NCBI RefSeq assembly: GCF_024346055.1
Contig: NZ_JAGQCH010000014.1
Span: forward strand, 1 to 64,000
Direction of reading: 5' to 3'
Source: Cyanobium sp. Cruz CV13-4-11
Lineage (GTDB): Bacteria; Cyanobacteriota; Cyanobacteriia; PCC-6307; Cyanobiaceae
DNA: 64,000 nt
Each line of letters opens with the position of its first letter. Within the stretch, counting starts at the first letter, position 1. Under the pieces are notes generated by a model. It was not told the DNA's origin. It ran no database searches and worked only from the letters and a program-made list of their open reading frames with translations. Below are positions 8,395 through 18,887 of the stretch, one piece after another. The position numbers and the translations under genes are program-made.

Positions 8395-9270
8395 TCACGA
8401 CAAGCGCTGAACGGCACCCTTCTGGGTCTTCACCTTGGCCCAGACGGCCTCCATCCCACCCGCCATCGGCCGCGAGCTGAGGGCGTAGATCCGCAGGACC
8501 TGCCCCCTGGGGATGATGCCGAGCGAGGAGCCCGAGCGAATCGTTCCCTGGGACCTCAGATACACGGACGTTGTGGTGGTGACCTCGGCATTGGGGGCCG
8601 GCTTTGTCGGCAGACTGATGGTGCGGTCGTCCCGCAGGGTGCCGGAGGCATCCGCCTTGCCGATGTAGATCCATCCTTGAAGGTCGGAGGCGGCGATCTT
8701 GGCCGTCGTGATCTCCTCCAGGGCCATGGCGACGGGCGATGGTTGAACCGGAATCGTCTCCACAGCGTCCTGCTGGAGAGCCCCCTGGGATAGGCCGATC
8801 AACTTCTCTTCCTTGCGAATCTGCCGCTGAACGCTCACATCCTCTGTGCGGGCCAGCATATCCAGTGCATTTTTACAAGTCGATAACTCAGGCAGCTCTT
8901 TGCATTCCTGCCTGAGCAGAAACGCGGCGGCATCCCTGAGATTGCTTTTGCCGCTCTGCAAAGCGATGTTGGCAATGTTCATCTTGTCCTTGTCATTGGC
9001 TGCGATGATATAGAGGCCAATCAGGGCAACCTTTCCCTTCGTTTCATTGTCACCCGTAAGGTTATCCATCTGATCCAGGATCTGCCTTGAGAAGGCCTGC
9101 GTCCGTTTGGCCTCCTCCAGAGACTGGGTGATTCTCACAGCACTCCAGGCCTGGAACGCACCAGATAGAGACACTACCGAAGCCGTGAAGATGCTGAGGT
9201 TCCTGATCAGTGAAGCGGCGTCATCGGAAGGAGAAGGTCCCATTGATCGTCCGACCAGACAGCCTTCCAT
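8395..9270 (-). CDS. Unknown membrane-anchored protein
   Basis: I do not recognise this 291-aa protein. It has one hydrophobic segment near residues 21-45 (LIRNLSIFTASVVSLSGAFQAWSAV), a helical middle part containing QILDQMDNLTG, KVALIGLYIIAAND and AAAFLLRQECKEL, and a C-terminal beta-rich part (VTTTTSVYLRSQGTIRSGSSLGIIPRGQVLRIYAL) that could be an SH3-like or wall-binding domain. The start at 9270 has a GGAGAGGG sequence 7 bases upstream. Its AT content is higher than that of neighbours, which may point to transfer. It ends 56 bases before the kinase gene start. Confidence 0.6.
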   Translation of the reverse strand: MEGCLVGRSMGPSPSDDAASLIRNLSIFTASVVSLSGAFQAWSAVRITQSLEEAKRTQAFSRQILDQMDNLTGDNETKGKVALIGLYIIAANDKDKMNIANIALQSGKSNLRDAAAFLLRQECKELPELSTCKNALDMLARTEDVSVQRQIRKEEKLIGLSQGALQQDAVETIPVQPSPVAMALEEITTAKIAASDLQGWIYIGKADASGTLRDDRTISLPTKPAPNAEVTTTTSVYLRSQGTIRSGSSLGIIPRGQVLRIYALSSRPMAGGMEAVWAKVKTQKGAVQRLS

Positions 9271-9488
9271 ACCCTATCCCTCTCCAACCAGGATGCGCCT
9301 CAGATCCACTGAGTTTGATCGGATAAACGTCACAATCACCATCCGCTTCTTTGGGGCGGCAGCTTTTTTCCGGCTCCCATCAGCCCCCTTGAGGCGGTTG
9401 GCAGGCAGGCGACTCCCACAGATTTCGTGCTAAGCATTAATGGTCTGCCGGTGAGGCGGGCCCCATCTCAGGGATTCTGAGGTTCACC

Positions 9489-10505
9489 ATGAATCACGAC
9501 GTCGCCGTCCTCATCGGACGCTTCCAGCCCTTTCATGAAGGGCATCTTGCTTTGATCGCTTCGGCGTTCGAAAGGGCCGACCGCCTGCTGCTTCTGCTGG
9601 GCAGCCATCGCTGCGCTCCCGATACCCGCAACCCCTGGAGCAGTGAGGAGCGGGAGCGCATGATCCGCGCCGCCCTGCCGGCCGACTGGCAGCGCCGGCT
9701 GGAGGTGATCCCGATCCGCGATCACCTCTATTCCGACAATCTCTGGCTGGCGGAGGTGCAGCAGAAGGTGCTCGCCGTCACGGACGAGGACGATCGGGTG
9801 CTGCTGGTCGGTCACAGAAAGGACCTCAGCAGTTACTACCTCGACCTCTTCCCCCAGTGGGACTTTCAGGACGTGCCCCTCAAGAACGCCGTCCACTCCA
9901 CAGCCATTCGCCAGGCCTACTTCTCGGGCGGCGATGGGCAACCGTGGGCCTCCCATGTGCCGGAGGCGGTGTGTGCTTTTCTCACGGAGTATCGGGAGAC
10001 GGGCCGCTACCGCAGGCTGCGCCAGGAGGCCGACTACATCGCCAGCTACCGCCAGCTCTGGTCGGTGGCTCCCTACCCGCCCACCTTCGTCACCACCGAT
10101 GCGGTGGTTGTTCAATCGGGCCACGTGCTGGTGGTGCGCCGCCGGGTGCGGCCAGGCCAGGGGCTGATCGCCCTCCCCGGGGGCTACCTCGACCAGCAGG
10201 AGCGGGTGGTGGACGGGATGCTGCGGGAGCTGCGGGAGGAGACGGGCCTGAAGGTGCCCCGGCCGGTGCTGGAAGGATCGATCGCCGACCGCCACGTCTT
10301 TGATGCTCCGGGTCGCTCCCAGCGCGGCCGGGTGATCACCCATGCCTTCCTGATCCAGCTCAAGGGGGGCGTCCTCCCCAGTGTTCGCGGCGGCGACGAC
10401 GCCGACAAAGCCTTCTGGATGCCCCTGGCCGACATCTACGCCCACGAAGACACCTTCTTCGAGGACCACGTCCAAATCATTCAGCACTTCATCTCCCGGC
10501 TCTGA
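9489..10505 (+). CDS. nadM: Bifunctional NMN adenylyltransferase / Nudix hydrolase
   Basis: The N-terminal half is an archaeal-type nucleotidyltransferase (AVLIGRFQPFHEGHLALI, with the GRFQPFHxGH signature and a C-terminal HSTAIRQAY motif) that joins NMN and ATP to NAD. The C-terminal half is a Nudix hydrolase with the box GGYLDQQERVVDGMLRELREETGL. The same fusion is encoded in Synechocystis (Slr0787), where a nicotinamide phosphoribosyltransferase gene lies beside it, as here. The likely job is salvage of nicotinamide to NAD with hydrolysis of ADP-ribose-like products. The 338-aa length is normal for the fusion. Confidence 0.92.
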   Translation: MNHDVAVLIGRFQPFHEGHLALIASAFERADRLLLLLGSHRCAPDTRNPWSSEERERMIRAALPADWQRRLEVIPIRDHLYSDNLWLAEVQQKVLAVTDEDDRVLLVGHRKDLSSYYLDLFPQWDFQDVPLKNAVHSTAIRQAYFSGGDGQPWASHVPEAVCAFLTEYRETGRYRRLRQEADYIASYRQLWSVAPYPPTFVTTDAVVVQSGHVLVVRRRVRPGQGLIALPGGYLDQQERVVDGMLRELREETGLKVPRPVLEGSIADRHVFDAPGRSQRGRVITHAFLIQLKGGVLPSVRGGDDADKAFWMPLADIYAHEDTFFEDHVQIIQHFISRL

Positions 10506-10602
10506 CCCACAGCGCCGCCGGCGACGGCTGGCCCCTATCAACGCTTCAGGCCTGGGGAGACCGGGCCGAAGCCCCCTATCCACATCGTGCGGAGCGCACA
10601 CC

Positions 10603-11982
10603 ATGGACTTCAATCTTCTGCTCGACACCGACAGCTACAAAGGCAGCCACTGGCTCCAGTACCCCCCGGATCTCACCGCCATGGGGGCCTACCTGGAGAG
10701 CCGGGGCGGCGAGAACCCGGCCACCCTGTTCTTCGGGTTGCAGATGCTGCTGCAGACCACCCTGGCGCGGCCCGTCACCCAGGGGGATCTCGAAGAGGCC
10801 GCCGAGCTCTGGACCGCCCACGGCCTGCCGTTCAACCGCGGGGGCTGGCAGCGCCTGGTCAGCGTCCATGGCGGTCGCCTGCCCCTGCGCATCCGGGCCG
10901 TTGCCGAGGGCAGCCGCGTGCCCACCGGCAACATGCTGATGACGGTGGAGTCCACCGATCCGGCCCTGGCCTGGCTGGTCACCTGGGTGGAGACCCTGCT
11001 GCTGCGCCTCTGGTATCCCACCACCGTGGCCACCCGCAGCTGGCACTTCCGGGAACTCCTGCGGGCAGCGCTGGAGCGCTCCGCCGACGACCCGGCCGCC
11101 GAGCTCCCCTTCCGGCTGCACGACTTCGGCTCCCGCGGCGTCTCCAGCCGCGAGAGCGCCGCCATCGGCGGCCTGGCCCACCTGGTGGCCTTCCGCGGCA
11201 CCGACACCGTCGCGGCCCTGGTGGCGGGACGCCGCCACTACGACTGCCCGATGGCCGGCTTCTCGATTCCCGCCGCCGAGCACTCCACGATCCTGGCCTG
11301 GGGGCAGGAGCACGAGCTGGAGGCCTATCGGACCATGCTCGACCGCTTCGCCAGGCCCGGCGCCGTGCTGGCGGTGGTTTCCGATTCGTACGACCTCTGG
11401 AATGCCGTCGACCATCTCTGGGGTGAGCAGCTGCGGCAGCAGGTGATCACCTCGGGCGCCACGGTGGTGATCCGGCCCGATTCGGGCGATCCGGTTGCGA
11501 TCGTGCCGGAACTGCTGCGCCGTCTGGAGGCCCGCTTCGGCAGCCGGGTCAACGGCAAGGGCTACCGGGTGCTGGAGCACGTGCGGGTGATCCAGGGGGA
11601 TGGCATCACCGCCACCAGCCTGCCGCTGGTGCTCGAAGCGATCCTGGCGGCGGGTTTCAGAGTCGAGAACGTGGCCTTCGGCATGGGAGGCGGACTGCTG
11701 CAACAGGTCAACCGGGACAGCCAGCGCTTCGCCTACAAGGTGTCCTGGGTGGAACGCTCGGGCCGGATCCTGCCGGTGCACAAGTGCCCGGTCACCGATC
11801 CCGCCAAGACCAGCAAGGCCGGCGTGCTCGATCTGATCCGCCGAGGAGGGACGTACCGCACGGTCGTGCGGCCGGGGGCGCAGCCCGATCCGGACTCCTG
11901 CCTCGAGACCGTTTTCGAAAACGGCATGCTGCGGCGCCACTGCAGCCTCGAGGAGGTGCGGGCCAGGGCGATGCAAGGCTGA
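10603..11982 (+). CDS. nadV: Nicotinamide phosphoribosyltransferase
   Basis: The 459-aa enzyme makes NMN from nicotinamide and PRPP. Hallmarks visible are MDFNLLLDTDSYKGSHWLQYP at the N-terminus, RLHDFGSRGVSSRESAAIGGLAHL, AGFSIPAAEHSTILAWG, VSDSYDLWNAV, VIRPDSGDP for phosphate binding and VAFGMGGGLLQQVNRDSQRFAYK. The frame is open further upstream, but the ATG at 10603 begins the conserved domain. It lies 97 bases after nadM, whose product uses its NMN, giving a two-step nicotinamide to NAD salvage route. Confidence 0.92.
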   Translation: MDFNLLLDTDSYKGSHWLQYPPDLTAMGAYLESRGGENPATLFFGLQMLLQTTLARPVTQGDLEEAAELWTAHGLPFNRGGWQRLVSVHGGRLPLRIRAVAEGSRVPTGNMLMTVESTDPALAWLVTWVETLLLRLWYPTTVATRSWHFRELLRAALERSADDPAAELPFRLHDFGSRGVSSRESAAIGGLAHLVAFRGTDTVAALVAGRRHYDCPMAGFSIPAAEHSTILAWGQEHELEAYRTMLDRFARPGAVLAVVSDSYDLWNAVDHLWGEQLRQQVITSGATVVIRPDSGDPVAIVPELLRRLEARFGSRVNGKGYRVLEHVRVIQGDGITATSLPLVLEAILAAGFRVENVAFGMGGGLLQQVNRDSQRFAYKVSWVERSGRILPVHKCPVTDPAKTSKAGVLDLIRRGGTYRTVVRPGAQPDPDSCLETVFENGMLRRHCSLEEVRARAMQG

Positions 11983-11986
11983 GGGG

Positions 11987-12673
11987 GTGACCCTGGGATC
12001 CCCCCTGCCCGTGCCCCGCCAACGGCTGCCGCCGTCGCGGCTGATCCTGCTGATCGTGCTTGGCCTGGGGCCGCCGGGGCTCGGCTGGGCAGCGCCGGCC
12101 TTCCAGGCCACGGTGCTTTCGGTGGGCGATGGCGACACCCTGCGGGTGCGCAGCGGCCAGCAGCGGATCACGGTCCGGCTGGCCTGCATCGATGCCCCCG
12201 AAACGGCCCAGAGCCCCTGGGGCCAGCAGGCGCGCCAGGTCCTCCAGCTGCGCCTGCCCGTGGGGCGGTCGGTGACGATTCAGCCCCGGAGCAGCGACCG
12301 TTTCGGGCGCACGGTGGCCGAAGTGATCAGTGACACCAACATCAGCCTGGCCCTGGTGGAGGACGGCCTGGCCTTCGCCTACCGGCGCTATCTCGCCGCC
12401 TGCGACGGAGCGGCCTACCTGGAGGCCGAGGAGCGGGCCCGACGCCAGCGGCTCGGCGTGTGGCGGGTGCCGGGTGGGATCACCCGGCCCTGGGACTTCC
12501 GGCATGGTCGCCGCTCCGCCCGGATCCCCGATGGCACCAGCCCCGACGGGCGCCGCCATTACTGCAGCCAGAACGGCTCCCATGCCAGGGCCCAGCAGCT
12601 GCTGCGCCAGGGCCACAGCGACCTGGACTCCGATGGCGATGGCGATGGAGAAGCCTGTGAACGCCTGCCCTGA
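11987..12673 (+). CDS. Secreted thermonuclease-like nuclease with Excalibur-type tail
   Basis: A GTG start 5 bases after the nadV stop begins a 228-aa protein with a signal peptide (LILLIVLGLGPPGLGWAAPA). The SNase domain shows SVGDGDTLRVR, VRLACIDAPETAQSPWG and RFGRTVAEV, including the Asp, Arg and Glu positions of staphylococcal nuclease. A C-terminal calcium-binding motif (DLDSDGDGDGEACE), preceded by HYCSQN, is typical of Excalibur domains. It should degrade nucleic acid outside the cytoplasm. Co-transcription with the NAD-salvage genes is suggested by spacing only. Confidence 0.85.
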   Translation: MTLGSPLPVPRQRLPPSRLILLIVLGLGPPGLGWAAPAFQATVLSVGDGDTLRVRSGQQRITVRLACIDAPETAQSPWGQQARQVLQLRLPVGRSVTIQPRSSDRFGRTVAEVISDTNISLALVEDGLAFAYRRYLAACDGAAYLEAEERARRQRLGVWRVPGGITRPWDFRHGRRSARIPDGTSPDGRRHYCSQNGSHARAQQLLRQGHSDLDSDGDGDGEACERLP

Positions 12674-12730
12674 TCTGCCCTTCGGGCTCGCCCCAGCCGC
12701 CTAGGGTCAAAATGCCACTGAGTGGCCGCC

Positions 12731-15484
12731 ATGTTCCCTCCCGAGCCCACGGCCTGGCAGGCCCTTTCCGGGGGCGAATGCCTGCGTCGGCTCGGGGTGG
12801 GGGAGGCGGGCCTGAGCGAGGCCGCTGCGGCCGAACGCCTGGCCAGCGCCGGACCCAACCGACTCGCCCTTCCACCGGGCCCGGGACGCTGGCGGATCCT
12901 GCTGGATCAGTTCAGCAACGTGATGCTGGTGTTGCTGCTGGCGGTGGCGGCCGTGTCCGCCGGACTGGCGCTGCTCGACCACACCGTTCCCAAGGACGCG
13001 ATCGCCATCCTGCTGATCGTGGCCCTCACCGCCCTGCTGGGCTACCTGCAGGAGAGCCAGGCGCTGCTGGCCCTGCGCAGTCTGCTGAACCTGGCCCAGC
13101 CCCTGGCCCGGGTCCGCCGGGGCGGGCACTGGCAACGCCTCCCTGCTGACCAGCTGGTGCCGGGGGACCTGATCCGGCTGGAGAGCGGCGATCGGGTACC
13201 CGCCGATGCCCGGCTGCTTGAGGGCAACGAACTCGGGCTGCAGGAGGCGGCCCTCACCGGCGAGGCCGAACTGGTGAGCAAGCGCGCCGAACCGCCGCTG
13301 GCAGCCGGAACACCGGTGCTGGAGTGCAGCAACTGCCTGTTTCTGGGCAGCGAGGTGGGGCGGGGGCGGGGGCTGGCCGTGGTGACCGCCACGGGCATGG
13401 CCACCGTGCTGGGCGGCATCGCCACCCTGATCCACACCGCCCGCCCCGAGCCGACCCCCCTGCAGAAACGGTTGGCGGACCTCTCAGGCCGGCTTGTGGC
13501 CTGGGCCCTGGTCCTGGTGGCGGCGGTGGTGCTGGGGGGCTGGCTGCTGGGCGGCTCCCCCCTGGCCCTGCTGGAGCTGGCCCTCTCCACCGCCGTGGCG
13601 ATCGTGCCGGAGGGGCTGCCGGCCGTGATCACGGTGAGCCTGGCGATCGGCACCCGGCGGATGGTGCGGCGGGCCGCCCTGATCCGCCATCTGCCGGCGG
13701 TGGAGGCCCTCGGCGCCATCACCGTCATCTGCACCGACAAGACCGGCACCCTCACCCAGAACCGCCAGGTGGTGGTGGAGATGCGCTGCGGCACCCAGGC
13801 CCTGGAGCTCAGCGAGAATGGCTTCGGGTTCAGGGAGCTGGCGCCGCCGCCAGGGGCCGGGGCCGGCATTGCCCCTGGCCAACCGGATCTGCTGCTCCAG
13901 GCCGGCGTGCTCTGCAACGACGCTGAAACAGGGCAGCAGGGAAGGGTGGGGGATCCCACCGAACTGGCCCTGCTGGAGGCCGCTGCCAAGGCTGGCCTGG
14001 ATGGTTCCGATCTGCGTGCGAAGCACAGACGCCTGGCGGAGACTCCCTTCAGCGCCGAGCGCCAAAGGATGGCGGTCTGGGTGGACGACCCCGACGGCCG
14101 CCTGGCGGCCCCCCTGGATCCAGCCCCCTTCGGCTCCTCCCCGACAGAGGGGTCCCAGCTGCTGATCGTCAAGGGAGCCCCGGAGGCGATCCTGCAAGAC
14201 TGCGATCGCTGGCTGGATGGGGCCGGGGCGCGGAACCTCACGCCAGCCCAGCAGGACTGGTGGCTGGCGGAAGCGCGCGGGCTTGCCGCCAGCGGCCTGC
14301 GGGTGCTGGCCTTCGCCTGCCGCCCGCACCACCCAGGGCCGGCAGCCGGAGTGGACGGCCTGGTGCTGGTTGGACTGATGGCGCAGCGCGATCCGCCCCG
14401 GCCAGAGGTCCCCAGTGCCGTGGCCCGCTGCCATGGGGCCGGCATCCGGCCGGTGATGGTCACCGGCGACCATCCCCTCACGGCGCGGGCCATCAGCACG
14501 GCCATCGGCCTGGCGGATCCGGCCAGCCCGATCGTGCTGGGACCGGAGCTGGAGGGCCTCGACCCGGCGGCGCTCGAAGTGCTGGTACGGCGGACCAGCC
14601 TCTTCGCCCGGGTACTGCCGGAGCAGAAGCTCCGGATCGTGCGGGCCCTGCAGGCGACGGGCGCGGTGGTGGCCATGACCGGTGACGGGGTCAACGATGC
14701 CCCGGCCCTGCGCCAGGCCCACATCGGGGTGGCGATGGGCATCAGCGGCTCGGACGTGAGCCGGGAGGCGGCTGATGTGGTGCTGCTCGACGACAACTTC
14801 GCCTCCATCGTCAATGCCGTGGAGGAGGGACGGCAGGTGTACGCCAACATCCGCCGCTTCGTGCGCTTCATCCTGGGCTGCAACCTGGGCGAACTGATCA
14901 CCATCGGCTCGGCGCCGCTGATTGGCCTGGCCCTGACACCCCTGCAGATCCTCTGGATCAACCTGGTGACCGACGGCCTGCCGGCCCTGGCCCTGGCCCT
15001 GGGGCCACCCGGGGAGGATCTGATGCACCAACCGCCGATCGAGCCCGGCGAATCGCTCTTCGCCCGCGGGCTGGGCAGCGCCATCCTGCGCATCGGGCTG
15101 GTGTTCGGGACCCTGGTGGTGGCGCTGATGCTGGTGGCTTCCCACCTCGGCCGTCCCTGGCAGACCATGGCCTTCACCACCCTCTGCCTGGCCCAGCTGG
15201 GCCATGCCCTCTCGGCCAGCAGCGACCGGCCTCTGTGGCGCACCCCTCCCCTGGCCAACCCCTGGCTGCTGGGGGCGGTGCTGGCCACCGCCGCCCTGCA
15301 GCTGATACTCCTCTACGTGGCGCCGATGGCCAGGTTCCTCGGGGTCACCGCTCTGTCGGCCTTCGATCTGGCGGCCTGCGCAGGGGTGAGCCTCGCCTTC
15401 GTGGCCTACCTGGAGCTGGAGAAGGGGCTCACTTCGGGGCTGCGCCATGCTGGGCGCTCACCCCACCCCTCCACCAGCGCATGA
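12731..15484 (+). CDS. Calcium-type cation P-type ATPase
   Basis: The protein of about 917 aa has the full P2-type ATPase order: N-terminal cation domain, first membrane pair ([15 protein letters not shown]), actuator motif [16 protein letters not shown] in the ion-binding helix M4, phosphorylation motif [12 protein letters not shown], nucleotide-binding KGAPEAI, hinge [12 protein letters not shown], and six C-terminal membrane segments with [14 protein letters not shown]. The PEGL and NLVTDG motifs point to Ca2+ (PacL-like) rather than heavy-metal transport. A GTG at 12722 is an alternative start. Its TGA overlaps the ATG of the Nif11-like gene by four bases. Confidence 0.9.
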   Translation: MFPPEPTAWQALSGGECLRRLGVGEAGLSEAAAAERLASAGPNRLALPPGPGRWRILLDQFSNVMLVLLLAVAAVSAGLALLDHTVPKDAIAILLIVALTALLGYLQESQALLALRSLLNLAQPLARVRRGGHWQRLPADQLVPGDLIRLESGDRVPADARLLEGNELGLQEAALTGEAELVSKRAEPPLAAGTPVLECSNCLFLGSEVGRGRGLAVVTATGMATVLGGIATLIHTARPEPTPLQKRLADLSGRLVAWALVLVAAVVLGGWLLGGSPLALLELALSTAVAIVPEGLPAVITVSLAIGTRRMVRRAALIRHLPAVEALGAITVICTDKTGTLTQNRQVVVEMRCGTQALELSENGFGFRELAPPPGAGAGIAPGQPDLLLQAGVLCNDAETGQQGRVGDPTELALLEAAAKAGLDGSDLRAKHRRLAETPFSAERQRMAVWVDDPDGRLAAPLDPAPFGSSPTEGSQLLIVKGAPEAILQDCDRWLDGAGARNLTPAQQDWWLAEARGLAASGLRVLAFACRPHHPGPAAGVDGLVLVGLMAQRDPPRPEVPSAVARCHGAGIRPVMVTGDHPLTARAISTAIGLADPASPIVLGPELEGLDPAALEVLVRRTSLFARVLPEQKLRIVRALQATGAVVAMTGDGVNDAPALRQAHIGVAMGISGSDVSREAADVVLLDDNFASIVNAVEEGRQVYANIRRFVRFILGCNLGELITIGSAPLIGLALTPLQILWINLVTDGLPALALALGPPGEDLMHQPPIEPGESLFARGLGSAILRIGLVFGTLVVALMLVASHLGRPWQTMAFTTLCLAQLGHALSASSDRPLWRTPPLANPWLLGAVLATAALQLILLYVAPMARFLGVTALSAFDLAACAGVSLAFVAYLELEKGLTSGLRHAGRSPHPSTSA

Positions 15485-15696
15485 GCCTTGATCAGGCGCG
15501 CTCCTTCCTGGCCCGCATGCAGGACGACGAGGCCCTGCGCAGCCAGGTGCTGGCCGCCGCCACAGCCGACGACGTGGCCCAGATCGCCGCCGGCAAGGGC
15601 TTCGACTTCTCTGGGGATGAGCTGCTGCGGCTGTCGGGGAAGAAGGTCGGCCGGGTCACGGTAACCAAGCAGGACATTCCGGGGGAATACAACTGA
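15481..15696 (+). CDS. Nif11-like leader peptide family protein
   Basis: The 71-aa product [20 protein letters not shown], continuing with AAATADDVAQIAAGKGFDFSGDEL, matches the Nif11 domain used as leader in many ribosomal natural-product precursors of cyanobacteria. The tail (KKVGRVTVTKQDIPGEYN) has no double-glycine cleavage site and no Cys, Ser/Thr-rich core, so it may be a stand-alone Nif11 protein rather than a precursor. The ATG overlaps the stop of the P-type ATPase gene as ATGA, which implies translational coupling. No modifying enzyme is near; the only export relic is the broken HlyD gene 12 kb away. Confidence 0.8.
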   Translation: MSLDQARSFLARMQDDEALRSQVLAAATADDVAQIAAGKGFDFSGDELLRLSGKKVGRVTVTKQDIPGEYN

Positions 15697-15706
15697 TGGG
15701 GGCCAG

Positions 15707-16123
15707 CTAGGCCACCGCCAGCCGCCGCCACTGGCTGCGCAGCTGATGCGGCACCGGCAGGGCGCGGTAGTCCCGGGGATCACTGGGGCCGTGGCGCAGC
15801 ACGGCATTGACCAGCAGGGCGGGGATCCGGCCCCGGTTGATGGCGCCGTGGGGCACCCCGGGGGGAATCCGGACCCAGAGGCCCTCGTCCTCCCGCAGCG
15901 GGATGCGGCGCAGCTGGCGGTTCTGGAGCACCACCAGATCGATCGATCCGCGCAGCACGAGCAGCTGATCGGTCTGGAAGCGGTGGCAGAAGAGCTCGAA
16001 AGAGTCGCCGCTGGCGATCTCGGCGATCAGGGTTTCGTCGCTGGCGCGGGGGGCGGAGACCACCGCCTCCCCATGCAGCGAGCGCTCCATGGGGAGGTGT
16101 TCCACGTTGCGGGAGAGGGCCAT
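15707..16123 (-). CDS. Cupin-domain protein
   Basis: The 138-aa protein is a small single-domain cupin: DSFELFCHRFQTDQLLVLRGSIDLVVLQN, LREDEGLWVRIPPGVPHGAINRG, ALLVNAVLRHGPSDPRDYRALPVP. Metal-binding histidines of a canonical cupin are only partly seen (H in PPGVPHG). It might bind a small sugar- or acid-like ligand or act as a sensor; no function can be given. It converges on the Nif11 gene, ending 11 bases beyond its stop. Confidence 0.65.
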   Translation of the reverse strand: MALSRNVEHLPMERSLHGEAVVSAPRASDETLIAEIASGDSFELFCHRFQTDQLLVLRGSIDLVVLQNRQLRRIPLREDEGLWVRIPPGVPHGAINRGRIPALLVNAVLRHGPSDPRDYRALPVPHQLRSQWRRLAVA

Positions 16124-16202
16124 GACGTTCGCAGCAATTGGGTTAACTTTCGCGACCGTTTTCCCGGGTGATCGTCGTATCGGCTACCGACAACTGGTGC
16201 TG

Positions 16203-16976
<774 letters not shown>

Positions 16977-16981
16977 CGGTT

Positions 16982-17542
16982 CTAACCGGCCCTGCCGGAG
17001 CCGGCCGAACGCCAGTCGAGCCAGGGCAGACCCGGCAGGATCGCCGGGGTCGTGGCGCGATAGGCCTCGTACTGGGGATGGAGGCTGCAGAGGCCGGTCT
17101 CCTCCCGCCGCGCCTTGAACCCCAGCACCACGACCAGCCCCAGCAGCAGGGCCAGATGCAGCAGGCTGCCCAGGGCCACGGTGACCCCCAGCGAGCACAG
17201 GATCAGTGACTGGTACAGCGGGTGGCGGCAACGGCCGTAGGCGCCGGTGGTGACCAGGGCGGCCTCGGGCATCGGTTCGGGCAGGGGGCTGAGGCTGGCG
17301 CCCAGGTTCAGGGCGCCCTGGCCGGCCAGCACCAGAGCCAGGGCGAACAGCACCAGACCCCCGAGGCGCAGCGCCAGCGGCCAGTGCAGCCCCAGGGAGA
17401 CGGGGGAGGGGGTGGCCGGCAGCAGATGGGCCACGATCAGGGCCATCTGGGCGATCAGCCACCACTCACCACGGCGGTTGTCGCGTAGTCCCGCCCAGGA
17501 AAATCCCCAGGCGGTGAGTCGTTCGGCCAGGGCGTTCGGCAT
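16982..17542 (-). CDS. Isoprenylcysteine-carboxyl-methyltransferase-like membrane protein
   Basis: The 186-aa protein has four or five hydrophobic segments and the signature of the PEMT/ICMT-type methyltransferases: GAYGRCRHPLYQSLIL and, near the C-terminus, RREETGLCSLHPQYEAYRATTP. These bind S-adenosylmethionine at the membrane face; the methyl acceptor is unknown. The ATG at 17542 follows a GGGAGG ribosome-binding sequence. It ends 5 bases before the SOD start, so the two probably share a transcript. Confidence 0.7.
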   Translation of the reverse strand: MPNALAERLTAWGFSWAGLRDNRRGEWWLIAQMALIVAHLLPATPSPVSLGLHWPLALRLGGLVLFALALVLAGQGALNLGASLSPLPEPMPEAALVTTGAYGRCRHPLYQSLILCSLGVTVALGSLLHLALLLGLVVVLGFKARREETGLCSLHPQYEAYRATTPAILPGLPWLDWRSAGSGRAG

Positions 17543-17591
17543 GGTGACCTCCCAGATCGGCGTCCACCTCCATGCTGGGCCGGAACCGCCT

Positions 17592-18206
17592 TCAGGCGCG
17601 CAGCAATTCCTCCACCAGGGCATCGAGGGCCGCCGGGTGGCGCAGCAGCTGCTGGTGGCTCCAGACCGGCAACATCCGCCGCGGCCCGATCGGCAACACC
17701 CCATGCCAGCCCGGCACCACCATCAGATCCACGGCGGTGCCATAGCTGCAGCACTCGATCCCCTGCAGGGAACTGAGATCCCCGTTGAGCTGGCGCAGCA
17801 GGGTGCTGCCCGGCTTGAGATCGGCGATGCCGGCCAGGGGCAGGCGTGGCCAGGGCTGGGCCGTCAGGGTGCCCTGCTGGGGGCTGCCGAGGCTGAGGAA
17901 ACGGCGGGTGCGGACATGGCCGCCCAGCTGCTGAATCCAGGTGCGGGCGATGACGCCACCCATGGAAAAGCCCAGGATGTCGATCGGCTCGTTCGCACCG
18001 AACGCCGCCTCAATGTGTCCGGCGAGCCGCTGGGCCGACGTCTGGATCGGGGCGATGCCGAAGCGCAGGGGCAGGGCGGGCAGCAACAGGCGCTCACGCC
18101 TGCCGGCCAGATGGCGCTTGAGACTGTCGAACACCCTGGGGGTGTCGAAGAGTCCGTGCACCAGCACCAGCGGGGGCCGGGCGGAGGATTCCCGGCCGGA
18201 ACACAT
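17592..18206 (-). CDS. Alpha/beta-hydrolase (lipase-like)
   Basis: The roughly 204-aa protein begins its fold with PPLVLVHGLFDTPRVFDSLKRHL (oxyanion HG motif), carries the nucleophile elbow GFSMGGVIA, and has a late His in MLPVWSHQQLL. It resembles triacylglycerol lipase/acetyltransferase-like hydrolases of cyanobacteria. The substrate is not evident. The frame is open upstream, but ATG 18206 starts just before the domain; an A8 run (T8 on the coding strand) lies directly upstream, so no normal ribosome-binding site is visible. It lies 49 bases before the methyltransferase gene in the same direction. Confidence 0.7.
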   Translation of the reverse strand: MCSGRESSARPPLVLVHGLFDTPRVFDSLKRHLAGRRERLLLPALPLRFGIAPIQTSAQRLAGHIEAAFGANEPIDILGFSMGGVIARTWIQQLGGHVRTRRFLSLGSPQQGTLTAQPWPRLPLAGIADLKPGSTLLRQLNGDLSSLQGIECCSYGTAVDLMVVPGWHGVLPIGPRRMLPVWSHQQLLRHPAALDALVEELLRA

Positions 18207-18469
18207 GGCAAAAAAAAGGCAGGGCCCCCATCCTGCGATGGTATGGCTCTTGGGTTCCGCTGGCGAGGGACGCTGCTGCTGAGAGCCGCGGCCTCCGGGA
18301 TCAGCGGCCACCGTCGCTCAGCGAACGGTGGGATGGGCTTGATAATCTTGGAGCACGGCTGTTGACGGGACACAGCCTGCGGTGGGTAGTCAGGAGGGCC
18401 GCCTTCAGGGCCTCTCAGGCTGACGTGATCGAAAGAGTCGCTGACAGAACGAACGCCGCTGACGGAGCT

Positions 18470-18658
18470 TTACTTCAGGAACGCCGAGACACTGGGCTGC
18501 AGGGACTGAAGGGAGCTGGTGGGCTCGGAGGGCGCCGACATGGCAGCCGAGGAGTCGGCCTTCGACTCAGGGAAAGGAACCACCACCATCGAGATCAGGA
18601 AAGCAGCTCCGCTGATCGCGGCCACCGCCAACTGGGCTACGGGACTGACAGGATCCAT
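18470..18658 (-). CDS. Small single-span membrane protein, 62 aa
   Basis: The product starts MDPVSPVAQLAVAAISGAAF and continues LISMVVVPFPESKADSS, then a Ser/Pro/Ala-rich tail. It has one transmembrane helix at residues 7-28 and a disordered C-terminus. Size and layout resemble small cyanobacterial thylakoid proteins, but I cannot assign it to a photosystem subunit. The gene stands alone with gaps of more than 200 bases on both sides. Confidence 0.5.
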   Translation of the reverse strand: MDPVSPVAQLAVAAISGAAFLISMVVVPFPESKADSSAAMSAPSEPTSSLQSLQPSVSAFLK

Positions 18659-18887
18659 GGCCGCCGCTTCACCGCTCCTTAAGCGTACACCAAGTTATCG
18701 CTCATGACCAATGCGGCGCAGCGGTGCTGCTGCAGCCGTGCCGCTCTCGTCCACCCTGGCCAGATTTCAAACACTGACAGGACTTTGGGGGGGGGTTAAC
18801 GATCCCCGACACCAGCCCCTGTACCGCCATTGAGACCCTTCCTCGCCAGCGCTCAGGCCGTAGATAAGCTGAGAGAGAGAGGAAAAC

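Noticed and set aside
18204-18236. GCAGG/CCTGC hairpin followed by eight T on the minus strand, just before the lipase start
   Set aside because: The stem is only five base pairs and the T run abuts the presumed start codon. Too weak to call as terminator or attenuator.
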